A DNA stretch of 64,000 nt from Neobacillus thermocopriae (GCF_010975035.1 NZ_JAAIUV010000003.1:160205-224204); one strand, 5' to 3'; positions 44,089 to 52,958 are shown, numbered from the stretch's first letter. Program-made: numbers and translations. The notes: a model not told the origin generated them from the letters alone.

Positions 44089-45366
44089 TTGAGAAAAGGT
44101 TTAAAAAAGAGAAAAATGTTAGGAGCTGCTTTACTTGCTTTGACAATGGGAGTCACCACATTTTCCACAGGGGCTTTCGGTCAAGAACCAGATCCTAATC
44201 AGAAAATTCGTGTGAGTATTAAAGGTCCGAAATCAGAAATGGCAAGTGCCAAGAAAAACTATAAAGCCCGCTGGGATTTTGGAACAGATGGCTTTACAGT
44301 TGAAGTGAATGCGAAACAATACCAGGCATTATTGAAAAATAAAAATTTACAAATTGAGAAAGTTCATGAAGTAAAGTTAGAACGAGTTCAGGATTCAACT
44401 AAAGGAAAATCAGGTGCGACAGCTATCACTTCTCTTCCGAGTGACCGCACACCTTGGGGAATTGAAGCGATTTATAATGATCCGTCGATTACAAGTACAT
44501 CTGGTGGGAAAGGAATCAAAGTAGCTATATTAGATACAGGTGTTTATATTAATCATTATGATTTAGTGGGAAGTGCTGAACAATGTAAGGACTTTACCCA
44601 AGCCACATCCATTGTCAATAATTCGTGTACAGATCGAAATGGACATGGGACACATGTGGCAGGAACAGTTCTCGCCCATGGTGCCTCAGATGGATTAGGA
44701 GTCTATGGGATAGCACCCGAAGCGAAACTTTGGGCATACAAAGTTTTAAATGACAATGGATCAGGATATTCTGATGATATTGCTGGAGCCATTCGTCATG
44801 CAGCTGATGAAGCCGTTCGGACAGGCTCTAAGGTGATTATCTCTATGTCATTAGGATCCAGTGCCAAAGATAGCTTGATCGCCAGTGCGGTAGATTATGC
44901 TTACAGCAAAGGAGTACTCGTTGTGGCTGCCGCAGGTAACAGTGGGCCTGGTGTCAATACGATTAATTATCCAGGAGCATTGCCAAATGCCATTGCTGTT
45001 GCTGCTTTGGAAAATGTTCAGCAAAATGGTACTTATCGTGTAGCTGACTTCTCGTCCCGTGGTTCTTCTGCTACAGACGGTGATTACGTGATTCAAGAGC
45101 GTGATATTGAAATTTCAGCTCCGGGCAGAGATATTTTATCTACCTGGTATGATGGAAACTACAACACCATTAGTGGTACTTCCATGGCTACCCCTCACGT
45201 ATCAGGTTTAGCAGCAAAAATATGGTCATCTAATCCAACGTGGACTCATACTCAACTGCGTGCAGAATTACAAAGAAGAGCGAAATTGTATGATATTAAA
45301 GGCGGAATTGGGGCTACGACCGGAGACGACTATGCTTCAGGATTTGGGTTTGCGAGAGTAAAATAA
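44089..45366 (+). CDS. secreted subtilisin-like serine protease
   Basis: This 425-residue preproprotease has a signal peptide (about 1-32, KRKMLGAALLALTMGVTTFS), an inhibitor-I9-like propeptide to about 115 and an S8 catalytic domain. The catalytic Asp is in VAILDTGVY near residue 146, His in NGHGTHVAG near 187 and Ser in SGTSMATPH near 365; the oxyanion Asn is in AAAGNSGPG near 286. Two Cys (SAEQCKDF, NNSCTDRNGHG) recall the TA39/TA41 type of Bacillus subtilisins. TTG 44089 lies 9 bases after AGGAGG; ATG 44047 has no site. Confidence 0.9.
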   Translation: MRKGLKKRKMLGAALLALTMGVTTFSTGAFGQEPDPNQKIRVSIKGPKSEMASAKKNYKARWDFGTDGFTVEVNAKQYQALLKNKNLQIEKVHEVKLERVQDSTKGKSGATAITSLPSDRTPWGIEAIYNDPSITSTSGGKGIKVAILDTGVYINHYDLVGSAEQCKDFTQATSIVNNSCTDRNGHGTHVAGTVLAHGASDGLGVYGIAPEAKLWAYKVLNDNGSGYSDDIAGAIRHAADEAVRTGSKVIISMSLGSSAKDSLIASAVDYAYSKGVLVVAAAGNSGPGVNTINYPGALPNAIAVAALENVQQNGTYRVADFSSRGSSATDGDYVIQERDIEISAPGRDILSTWYDGNYNTISGTSMATPHVSGLAAKIWSSNPTWTHTQLRAELQRRAKLYDIKGGIGATTGDDYASGFGFARVK

Positions 45367-45375
45367 GAAAAAGGG

Positions 45376-45406
45376 AAAAAGCCATCTGATTTAAATGGCT
45401 TTTTCC
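45376..45406 (+). terminator. terminator of the subtilisin gene
   Basis: AAAAAGCCAT and ATGGCTTTTT pair around CTGATTTAA. Confidence 0.9.
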
Positions 45407-45711
45407 TATCTGCTCATTTATCAACATAACGAACAACCCCTTTAAGTTAGAAAATTTTTCCTGAAATCAATTCTCTTACTGATATTTCTTTTACGATTGG
45501 AGATATTATTTTATAAAAGAGCGAGAGGGGCTGATGATAGTATGAATCATATATTATCATTTCGATTTTAAGATTTCCCAATGGATCTATCGAAATTTCT
45601 TTAAAAATAAGTTGAAATTTAATGTTGAGGAAGGGCAGCGAAAGATGAAGTACAAGTGGATTAGGATAAACGTTAAAAACAAATTTCAAATTAGAAAAGG
45701 GCAAGAATTGT

Positions 45712-46194
45712 GTGGCCAAGCATAAAGAGGTATTGTTTTGGAGTATTGCCTTTCCTGGATTTGGTCAACTATTAAATGGAAAATTGGTAAAAGGGATTAT
45801 TCTCATATTTCTAGAATTTATCGTGAATGTTCAAGCCCATTTTAATGAAATTATTATACTAAGTTTTCAAGGTAAGATTGAAAAAGCGATACAAACTGCG
45901 AACTATCAATGGTTAATGTTTTATCCATGTTTGTATTTCTTTGCAATGTGGGATGCATTTCAAGATGCTAGTGAGAATGTTGATCGATCGCTCTTTCTTC
46001 CGTTCTTATTTTCTGCTTACTTTGTCACGGTTGGCTGCATATATTCTTCCAAATTAAACCTCTTTGGAGTACTATTGGGGCCAGTGTGGTTACCTATGCT
46101 TTGTGTCATTCCGGGACTTATTGTGGGATTTACGATTCGATCTTTATGGGCAAAAAACAGAATGCCTCTTCAGGATGAGAACCATCATGAGTAA
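45712..46194 (+). CDS. four-pass membrane protein
   Basis: The 160-residue protein starts at GTG after AAAAGGG. Its opening FWSIAFPGFGQLLNGKLVKG recalls the Gly/Gln motif of TM2-type small membrane proteins, and about four hydrophobic segments follow. Its end is basic and His-rich. Function unknown. The 350 bases upstream (45407-45711) hold nothing certain. Confidence 0.65.
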   Translation: MAKHKEVLFWSIAFPGFGQLLNGKLVKGIILIFLEFIVNVQAHFNEIIILSFQGKIEKAIQTANYQWLMFYPCLYFFAMWDAFQDASENVDRSLFLPFLFSAYFVTVGCIYSSKLNLFGVLLGPVWLPMLCVIPGLIVGFTIRSLWAKNRMPLQDENHHE

Positions 46195-46230
46195 TAAAAT
46201 TATTCGAAAGGCGGTTTATCTAAGGCCTCA

Positions 46231-46565
46231 TTGTTGATTAAGGTTGTGTTACACATTTGGATACATGAACGGGTAACAAGCCTCTGTGGTCGTGCAGAAA
46301 ACGCCAAGAAGGGTTCCGTTCGCGTACGGAAAGCGAATCACAAAGAGAGCAAATCCATCGCTAGGTTAACACAGCCTTATTCATTAATAAGAAAGTTCGT
46401 TGCATTTTTAATATGGTCAACTAGCGGCGTTCCTGGATGAGTGGAAAGGCTACCAATACGTTTATTACTTAATAAGACGGTAGGTCTTCCTTATTCTTCG
46501 ATGTGGAATTCTTTACATATTTCGTCGAAGGGGCTTCGAGCCTTCTACGGCTTTAATCAACAACA
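46231..46565. repeat. nested inverted repeats, possible non-autonomous element
   Basis: TGTTGATTAA (46231-46240) recurs inverted as TTAATCAACA (46553-46562). Inside, TAAGGTTGTGTTA (46239-46251) is answered by TAACACAGCCTTA (46367-46379). No gene is evident from 46195 to 46852, so this may be a miniature element or two overlapping ones. No target duplication confirmed. Confidence 0.4.
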
Positions 46566-46852
46566 TGAGTAATGACTTTTCTATTTTTCCCTCACAGGGA
46601 GAAATCCCCTTTCAAATCTCTCCCCTTTAAATGTAAAAAATATTCCTTACTAATCAGTTTAACATTCGAATGTAATACCTAAATTTAAGATTTATTAAAG
46701 CCTTTCACCCATTTCCGTGGTCTCATATTTCAAAATAATTGGTTCATGGTGATAATTTTGTTACTATAGGTTCATCAGTTCCCTAAAATATTTTTTCAAA
46801 CGAGATGAATAACCTACAAATATTACATACTACCTAAAAAGGGGGAATTTTG

Positions 46853-47608
46853 ATGACACAAACAAAGTTTGACCCTAAAGTGTTATCGGTTCTTGAAGAT
46901 AAAATCCAATTAATTAAAACAGAGGAAGGCGCAATTTACTTAGTCGGTCCTATTCGTCTCCCAGTCAATTTATATGGTGAGACGGTCGTATTCCAGTGGT
47001 ACTGCTGGTTAAATTGTAGCGAAGTAACGGAGAATTTTGAAAAAATTATTGATAAACTCTCATCCATTAATTTGGCTGAAATGCAACAATCCAGTGTTTT
47101 GGTGTATGGGGATTTTGCATTTGCTGATGATGCCATTATCCGAATGCATTCGATTTGCCACACAGGTGACATTTTTGGTAGTAAGCGATGTGATTGTGGC
47201 TATCAACTGAAACAGTCTATGAAAATGATTGTTGAGCATGGAACGGGAGCTTTATTCTACTTAGCCAATCACGAAGGCCGCGGTATTGGCTTATTCAGTA
47301 AAGCGATGGCTTACATTTTACAGGAAAATAATTATGATACCGTTGAAGCCAACCATGCTCTTGGTTTTGTTGATGATGCCAGAAACTATAATGATGCGAT
47401 TCAAGTCTTAAAAGCATTACGGTCAAAACCAGTTTGCCTTGTGACAAACAACCCGAAAAAATTAGCTGCTTTAAAAGATGCAGGTTTGCCAGTTTCAGGA
47501 AGAAAACCGCTTTGGGGGGATGTTTCCGAATATAACGAAAAATATTTGCAAACAAAGATTGAGCGCTCTGGCCATATTAAGGATGAGGGGTTCTGCCCAA
47601 ATGAATAA
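46853..47608 (+). CDS. ribA: GTP cyclohydrolase II, divergent
   Basis: GTP cyclohydrolase II opens GTP to 2,5-diamino-6-ribosylamino-pyrimidinone phosphate. The 251-residue product has zinc ligands in HSICHTGDIFGSKRCDCGYQ near residue 103 and the GTP segment NHEGRGIGLF near 143, then LVTNNPKKLAAL near 202. Differences from ordinary RibA are HSIC for HSEC and NHEGRG for RQEGRG, plus an N-terminal extension of about 80 residues, so it is a paralogue rather than the housekeeping enzyme. ATG 46853 follows AAGGGGG. It overlaps ribD by 8 bases. Confidence 0.85.
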   Translation: MTQTKFDPKVLSVLEDKIQLIKTEEGAIYLVGPIRLPVNLYGETVVFQWYCWLNCSEVTENFEKIIDKLSSINLAEMQQSSVLVYGDFAFADDAIIRMHSICHTGDIFGSKRCDCGYQLKQSMKMIVEHGTGALFYLANHEGRGIGLFSKAMAYILQENNYDTVEANHALGFVDDARNYNDAIQVLKALRSKPVCLVTNNPKKLAALKDAGLPVSGRKPLWGDVSEYNEKYLQTKIERSGHIKDEGFCPNE

Positions 47609-48695
47609 TCATGAATTTTATATGGATCTAGCGTTACAAAATGCCCAGGCGATGAAGGGACAAACCGATCCCAATCCATTAGTAGGCGCTGTCATTGTGA
47701 ATCATAATCGAATCGTTGGTGTGGGGGCTCACTTAAAAGCAGGCGAACCTCATGCGGAAATTCATGCCTTAAGGATGGCTGGTGACAAAGCAAGAGGTGG
47801 TACGATTTATGTGACTCTCGAGCCATGTTCTCATCATGGTAGGACTGGCCCATGTGCGGTGGCACTAGTGGAAGCGGGGATCAAAAAGGTTGTCATTGCA
47901 ACACTGGATCCCAATCCGATTGTCGCTGGCAATGGGGTGAAAATCCTTAAGGATGCAGGAATCGAAGTAGTAATTGGGGTTAGAGAAGAGGAATCCCGAA
48001 AAATGAACGAGGTGTTTAATAAGTTCATCGTTCAGAAAAAGCCTTTTGTTACTTTAAAGGCTGGAATTACTTTGGATGGAAAAATCGCTACCCACACCTC
48101 TGACAGCAAGTGGATTACGTCAGAAGAAGCGAGATTAGATGTACACCACCTACGAAATGAACATATGGCGATTCTTGTTGGGGTGAACACGGTTATAAAG
48201 GATAATCCGGAATTAACAGCGCGTATCCCGAATGGTCGAAACCCTATCCGTGTGATCTTAGATTCCACGTTAAAAATTCCATTAGAATCAAAGGTAGTTA
48301 CGGATAACTTAGCAGAGACATGGATTTTTACAAGCAAAAATTATGATGAAGACAAGAAGAAAACGCTGGAATCATTAGGGATTAAAGTTTTTCATACGAA
48401 TGGGATGAAACAGGTGGACCCAAATGATGTTGTCAAAATTTTAGGGGAACATTTGATTTCTTCTTTATTAATTGAAGGTGGAGGAGCCGTTAATGCTTCT
48501 TTCCTGGAGAATCAATTAATTGATAAAGTAGTCTTATATTTTGCACCAAAGTTAGTGGGCGGCCAACATGCCCCGACGTTCCTGGAAGGAGCTGGGGTTG
48601 AGATGATGCGGGATGCGGTTGAGCTTGCCGACGGTTCCTTTGAGAAAATCGGCCGAGATTTCAAATTTGTCGGCTACCCGATATATCATAAATGA
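47601..48695 (+). CDS. ribD: bifunctional riboflavin deaminase/reductase RibD
   Basis: This 364-residue two-domain enzyme carries out the second and third steps after GTP cyclohydrolase II. The N-terminal deaminase has the zinc motifs PHAEIHAL near residue 51 and TLEPCSHHGRTGPC near 75. The C-terminal reductase (about 150-364) has KAGITLDGKIATHTSDSKWI, then LLIEGGGAVNASFL. Length and motifs are those of full RibD. GAGGGG is about 10 bases before the ATG inside ribA. No ribE or ribH follows, so the set stops at an intermediate. Confidence 0.93.
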   Translation: MNNHEFYMDLALQNAQAMKGQTDPNPLVGAVIVNHNRIVGVGAHLKAGEPHAEIHALRMAGDKARGGTIYVTLEPCSHHGRTGPCAVALVEAGIKKVVIATLDPNPIVAGNGVKILKDAGIEVVIGVREEESRKMNEVFNKFIVQKKPFVTLKAGITLDGKIATHTSDSKWITSEEARLDVHHLRNEHMAILVGVNTVIKDNPELTARIPNGRNPIRVILDSTLKIPLESKVVTDNLAETWIFTSKNYDEDKKKTLESLGIKVFHTNGMKQVDPNDVVKILGEHLISSLLIEGGGAVNASFLENQLIDKVVLYFAPKLVGGQHAPTFLEGAGVEMMRDAVELADGSFEKIGRDFKFVGYPIYHK

Positions 48696-48706
48696 GGGAA
48701 TGTTCA

Positions 48707-49267
48707 ATGAAATTTGGTTTTGATATTGATGATACATTAATAAATTTGCGGGAACATGCTTTTCATCTATACAATAAAAAACTAAATCAAAACGTTCCGA
48801 TTGAGGTTTTTCAATCACTAAACCGTGTGGAAATCCACGAACCTTTTGGGCTTTCAGATGAAGAAGGGAAACACATGTGGAATCGTTCATTAGAGGAGAT
48901 CTATTACACTTCATGTCCTCCTTTTCCCGATGCCCTTGAAACACTGCAACAATTAGACAAACAGGGGCATGAAATTTTCTATATTACTTCGAGGCCAGCC
49001 GAACACGGAGAGAGAACGAAAGAATGGATGAAACAAACCGGTTTTCCTGTCGTGGATGAAAGATTTTTCTATGGGATGAAAGACCACGAAAAGGTAGAAA
49101 TCATCAAACAATTAAATCTAGATTATTACTTTGATGATAAACCAGATGTGCTAAATACACTTCTCAACGAATCTGTGAAAGTCATTATTAAAGATCAATC
49201 TTATAACCGGCATATCGACTTACCGCGAATGGTACATTGGAAGGAATTTAAAAATATAATCAAATAG
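48707..49267 (+). CDS. HAD phosphatase, 5'-nucleotidase (NT5C) type
   Basis: The 186-residue protein shows HAD motif I FGFDIDDTLINLR near residue 3, motif II in ITSRPAEH near 100 and the acidic motif IV YYFDDKPDVL near 146. It resembles NT5C/YqfW-like phosphatases. It starts 12 bases after ribD (GAGGG before ATG), so it is co-transcribed with the GTP cyclohydrolase and RibD genes. Other HAD phosphatases remove the phosphate from the RibD product, so this one may do the same here; that is inference. Confidence 0.8.
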   Translation: MKFGFDIDDTLINLREHAFHLYNKKLNQNVPIEVFQSLNRVEIHEPFGLSDEEGKHMWNRSLEEIYYTSCPPFPDALETLQQLDKQGHEIFYITSRPAEHGERTKEWMKQTGFPVVDERFFYGMKDHEKVEIIKQLNLDYYFDDKPDVLNTLLNESVKVIIKDQSYNRHIDLPRMVHWKEFKNIIK

Positions 49268-49268
49268 G

Positions 49269-49302
49269 GAGCTTGGGCGATTGGAGCCCGGCTCTTTTTT
49301 TA
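49269..49302 (+). terminator. terminator of ribA-ribD-HAD cassette
   Basis: GAGCTTGGGC and GCCCGGCTC pair with one bulge, then a T-run. Confidence 0.8.
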
Positions 49303-49612
49303 TGGAAAGGGGACAGTGGCAAAGTGGAATCAAACACCAAAAATGGAGGGACGAAGATACAAAATGTTCTTTAAAGGAGTGATAAAGTCCTTAATTTATT
49401 AAAGAAAAGCTACCTAATCTAAAAAATTTAAAAGGAAGGACTGCTTCAATTCAAGAAATAAAACAATAAATATGGTTATGGATTAAAATTAGCCCTAAAG
49501 AACTTAACTACTAATACAATCAAAATAATCAAGGTATTTAAATTCTTAAAAAGATATTGATTATTAAAAAGTAATCCGCTTATTACAAACTAAGTAAGCT
49601 TTATAAATTGAA

Positions 49613-49637
49613 GAGAACGGTTTTCATAACCGTTCTC
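49613..49637. terminator. hairpin 3' of the orphan membrane gene
   Basis: GAGAACGGTT and AACCGTTCTC pair perfectly over 10 bp. It probably closes the - strand gene at 49692; the T-tract is weak. The stretch 49303-49612 is AT-rich and shows no gene. Confidence 0.55.
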
Positions 49638-49691
49638 ATTCACCTTTTACATATGATGGGGATGCCATAATTTCTATTTGGCGATTTCATT

Positions 49692-50597
49692 TTATCCCTT
49701 TCTTTCAGTAGTCTTTAAATGGTAATAAATACTTACAAGGGTTTCATTACCACACAATTTGAAGTATCGCTTATATTTTTCATGAAAGGTGTACCAGAAA
49801 ATTAGGTTAACAATCATTAAAATGTTGATTATTATATCAGAATAATCATTTAGTAATTCCTTATTGAAAGATAAAATTATTAATAATGTAAATTGTAAAA
49901 AACAAATAAATGATAATGATCGATAAAAATTATATTTTGCTAAAAATGTATCATTCATATTTTTTAAGTTTTCATGATATATGATTATTTTTGAAAGCTT
50001 ATAAATGGAATACCATTTGGTCGGGAAATTCGTATCATATCTTTCATTAATAATTCGTAATGATTCCTCAAGCAAAGGTTTATTATCTTTTTCATACCAT
50101 TCTGTTCCGAAAACAAATATAACTTTTAAATTATGATGGAAAAATTTATAAAACGATTTAATAAAATCCATTACGAATTTTTTAAAATCAGGGTTAATAT
50201 CTTTAAAAAGGTCCCCAATTTTTAGAAAACTGATCAAAGCTCTAATATTTTTCCATAACCATGAAATAATAAATGAAAATATTTTATTAAAAAATTGGTC
50301 AAAAATAATGCTGAAAAACCAATAAAATACCTTTGACATAATTTTAATAACATGGCCAATTAGATAAGAATTGAAAATGACAAAGACAACAAATAGCCAA
50401 ATATGTTTTTTTAGCACTTCTTCCATTTTTAAATATATCTTAAAAAAAGCAATTTTATTTAATACATCGAGTATATCACTTAGAGCTTGACCAGAAATTA
50501 GAAATAACGAAGTAAAGATAATCCCTGTAACGAATACGATTCCTGGAATTAGCAACCCCATTATGTCAAAAAAATAAATTTCAATTTTCTCCCACAT
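49692..50597 (-). CDS. orphan membrane protein, AT-rich
   Basis: The 301-residue protein starts WEKIEIYFFDIMGLLIPGIV. It has about two N-terminal hydrophobic segments, a hydrophilic middle (about 145-215, containing FGTEWYEKDNKPLLEESL), two more membrane segments near 230-275 and a basic end. GAGGAGG precedes the ATG. Base composition is much more AT-rich than its neighbours, suggesting acquisition. I recall similar membrane proteins in accessory regions but cannot name a family. Confidence 0.7.
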   Translation of the reverse strand: MWEKIEIYFFDIMGLLIPGIVFVTGIIFTSLFLISGQALSDILDVLNKIAFFKIYLKMEEVLKKHIWLFVVFVIFNSYLIGHVIKIMSKVFYWFFSIIFDQFFNKIFSFIISWLWKNIRALISFLKIGDLFKDINPDFKKFVMDFIKSFYKFFHHNLKVIFVFGTEWYEKDNKPLLEESLRIINERYDTNFPTKWYSIYKLSKIIIYHENLKNMNDTFLAKYNFYRSLSFICFLQFTLLIILSFNKELLNDYSDIIINILMIVNLIFWYTFHEKYKRYFKLCGNETLVSIYYHLKTTERKG

Positions 50598-50980
50598 ATT
50601 TCCTCCTCGTTTTTTTATTTCCTTATACATTTAATCTCTTTTTTTCGATATATTCAATAAATATAAATTTAAATTTGATTTTTTATACATAAGGCTACTC
50701 GGAACGCAGATCAAAAACAAAAAAATAATTAATATTTATTTCCTTCAAGGGTTATTATTCGAATTTTTTTAAATATAATCTCACTTCACAATGTGTTTAT
50801 TTGTGATGTTACAACTGTGATAAAACATTTTGGAAATCTATGGTTTCATAATGTGCTAGAGTTGTAATTCTCCCTAAGTCCGAGGTCTTACTTCTCGAAG
50901 CAGGAATCAAACGCGTTCAAGTCGAATGGACAGAAGGGGTAATTAAAAATACAGATCAACGATCGGTAGGAGTGGGTAAC

Positions 50981-51688
50981 ATGGATTTTCTTTTAAAAAA
51001 AGTTTTTGTCGGGCAACCAAAAACGGTTGGAACAAAAGATGCGGTCCATCCAATGGATCGAGAATGGACGAGTGCCATTTTTAAAGAGCCGGTTAAAGGA
51101 CCAGTTTGGGTCGGAAAAACGGGCCTAGCTGGGGATGGGCAATTTGATTTGCAGCATCATGGAGGTCCTGAAAAAGCGGTATTTGCTTATTCAGTCGAAA
51201 ATTATACTTATTGGCAAAAGGAACTTGGAAAACTAGAGATTGGACCCGGTGGTATGGGAGAGAATTTCCTTATGGAAAATGTAACGGAAGACATGATTTC
51301 GATTGGTGATACCTTTCAGATTGGTGAAGCCGTTGTTCAAGTTTCCCAGCCGCGTCAGCCATGCTGGAAGCCAGCCCGTCGTTTTAAAATCAAAACTTTT
51401 GCCCTGCTTATACAAAATACGGGGAGAACCGGCTGGTATTTCCGTGTACTTGAAGAAGGACAGGTAAAAGAGGAGCAAACTTTTAAATTGGTAGAACGAC
51501 CTTGTCCACAGTGGACCATTCAAAAATGCAATCAAATCCTTCATGCGAAAAATCCGGACTTTGAAGAGATGCGCAAATTAGCCCATTGCGAATTTCTTGC
51601 ACCCGGAATGCGGGAAACATTAGTGACACGGGTTGAAAAAAGGATACATCCGGATATTACGAATAGGGTATATGGTCCCAATTTATAA
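50981..51688 (+). CDS. MOSC domain protein (YiiM/YflK-like)
   Basis: The 235-residue protein has a MOSC fold: KTGLAGDGQFDLQHHGGPEK near residue 46 and AVFAYSVENYTYW. PGGMGENF near 88 and SQPRQPCWKPARRF near 125 follow, the latter with the conserved Cys expected to bind molybdenum cofactor sulfur. A 3-alpha extension follows (about 175-235). YiiM-type proteins reduce N-hydroxylated bases using Moco. TAGGAG lies 8 bases before ATG 50981. The frame stays open back to 50852 without a start. Confidence 0.88.
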   Translation: MDFLLKKVFVGQPKTVGTKDAVHPMDREWTSAIFKEPVKGPVWVGKTGLAGDGQFDLQHHGGPEKAVFAYSVENYTYWQKELGKLEIGPGGMGENFLMENVTEDMISIGDTFQIGEAVVQVSQPRQPCWKPARRFKIKTFALLIQNTGRTGWYFRVLEEGQVKEEQTFKLVERPCPQWTIQKCNQILHAKNPDFEEMRKLAHCEFLAPGMRETLVTRVEKRIHPDITNRVYGPNL

Positions 51689-51849
51689 ACTAAAAAGACA
51701 AGCCTTGTAAGGTACAAAACCATGAAGGGTACATCCAGAGAGTCAGCAATTGTCGTTGATGTAAGGACATTCACATATAGCCCTCTTTTATGAATTATAT
51801 TTTATGAAATAAAGGTCAGAAGCTATTATTCTTGTTATTTGGCGGAAAA

Positions 51850-51884
51850 AAGGACTGGATTTGGGCGTTCGATCATCCAGCCCT
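51850..51884. terminator. hairpin in the gap before the Rrf2 gene
   Basis: AAGG-CTGGAT and ATCCAG-CCTT pair around a 14-base loop; T-run lacking. Nothing else is recognised between 51689 and 52138. Confidence 0.4.
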
Positions 51885-52138
51885 TTACACACTGCCAAAT
51901 AATAATTTTATAGGATCTTTTCAGAAAGTTATTGATTTTTTTTAATGACCATATTAAGATTTCTTAAAAAGTAATCCTATAGAGTTAATCGGAATTAGGT
52001 ATAAGCCTTTTTATTAAATTGGGCTATGAAATAAAGATGTACCTATGGATACGTGACCATGAATTGGTTACTGCATATATTTATACAAAACTAAATTAGG
52101 TAGTTTCCCAGAAACAGAGGGATTTATTTTTAGCCATG

Positions 52139-52163
52139 AATGTTGACTGGATTACTCAACATT
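52139..52163. promoter_or_regulatory. inverted repeat before the Rrf2 gene
   Basis: AATGTTGA and TCAACATT are perfect complements 9 bases apart, ending 13 bases before the start codon. Possible autoregulatory operator or mRNA hairpin near the ribosome site. Confidence 0.5.
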
Positions 52164-52176
52164 AGGAGGAGGAGAA

Positions 52177-52632
52177 ATGAAGGTATCAAGTAAAGGGGAA
52201 TACGCATTAAGAGCTTTAATTTTATTAGGAAATTCTCAAGGAAGTGTTTTGAGCATACAGGAAATTTCAGATAAAACCCTTGTAAGCATACATTACCTGG
52301 AGCAAATCCTTCTCCAATTAAAAAAGATGGGGTATGTAACAAGTAAGAGAGGTGTAAAAGGTGGCTATATGTTGCACAAGAAAGCTGCTGAAATTCATTT
52401 GGGTGAAGTTATCCGGGATTTAGAAGGGCCTTTGTCTCCGATGGCCTGTGCATCTATTACCAAATATGAACCATGTCCTTTAGAGGAGGGATGTCAATTA
52501 AAGCCATTATGGTCATTAATCAGAGATACCATTGCTTACGTTCTAGAGCGAACGACACTGGAAGATTTGTTGGAAAACCGAATTTTACTGCAAAAAGGAG
52601 AGGATTTTGTTGTCGTTAAGAGGACATCTTGA
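52177..52632 (+). CDS. Rrf2 family regulator with three cysteines
   Basis: The 151-residue winged-helix regulator has KVSSKGEYALRALILLGNSQ at the N-terminus, SIHYLEQILLQLKKMGYV and KRGVKGGYML. Then ACASITKYEPCPLEEGC carries three Cys at the place where IscR-type proteins bind an Fe-S cluster. CymR, the usual Bacillus sulfur regulator, lacks these to my knowledge, so this is a different member. AGGAGGAGGAG precedes the ATG. It overlaps yezD and precedes a sulfate transporter, so it probably controls sulfur uptake. Confidence 0.88.
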   Translation: MKVSSKGEYALRALILLGNSQGSVLSIQEISDKTLVSIHYLEQILLQLKKMGYVTSKRGVKGGYMLHKKAAEIHLGEVIRDLEGPLSPMACASITKYEPCPLEEGCQLKPLWSLIRDTIAYVLERTTLEDLLENRILLQKGEDFVVVKRTS

Positions 52633-52801
52633 TCAACAAGTAATGGATAAGATTGCTAGCCTATTGGAAGGATTAGAATTTGGAACCGTCCAAATAACTG
52701 TCCATGATTCACAAATCACTCAGATTGATCGATTAGAAAAACATCGGCTGCCATTACAAAAGAAAAGTAGCCAACTCACCAATCAACAGAAAAAAAGATG
52801 A
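52607..52801 (+). CDS. yezD: YezD family small protein (DUF2292)
   Basis: The 64-residue protein has the core FGTVQITVHDSQITQIDRLE and KHRLPL, typical of YezD, a small protein found in sulfur-assimilation operons; function unknown. TTG 52607 is chosen because AAGGAGAGG lies 6 bases before it and the family helix (DQQVMDKIASLLEG) would be cut by the later ATG. It overlaps the Rrf2 gene by 26 bases. Confidence 0.75.
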   Translation: MLSLRGHLDQQVMDKIASLLEGLEFGTVQITVHDSQITQIDRLEKHRLPLQKKSSQLTNQQKKR

Positions 52802-52825
52802 ATAGATGCCGATCGGACAACCGAA

Positions 52826-52881
52826 GGCCCTTTAGTTCCTTGTATATGACGATGTACAAGTAAAACTAATGGGCTTTTTTT
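52826..52881 (+). terminator. large terminator between yezD and sbp
   Basis: GCCCTTTAGTT plus TGTA and TACA plus AACTAATGGGC form a long interrupted stem followed by seven T. It separates regulator and transporter genes, so the latter need their own promoter or read-through. Confidence 0.85.
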
Positions 52882-52958
52882 ATTGCAAAAAAGCCTGTTT
52901 ATATCAATAAAAGGGTAATACAAAAAGTGATCATAACAGTCAATAGGGGGAGTACCAT

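Noticed and set aside
45447..45719. 90-codon - strand frame before the membrane protein gene
   Set aside because: TTG start without a ribosome site, overlapping the start of the + strand gene; no recognisable motif.
46231..46440. 69-codon + frame in the repeat-rich gap
   Set aside because: No ribosome site, and it is built from the inverted-repeat element.
46680..46852. FMN riboswitch before the GTP cyclohydrolase II gene
   Set aside because: No conserved RFN-element motifs seen; the gap is AT-rich without the expected stems.
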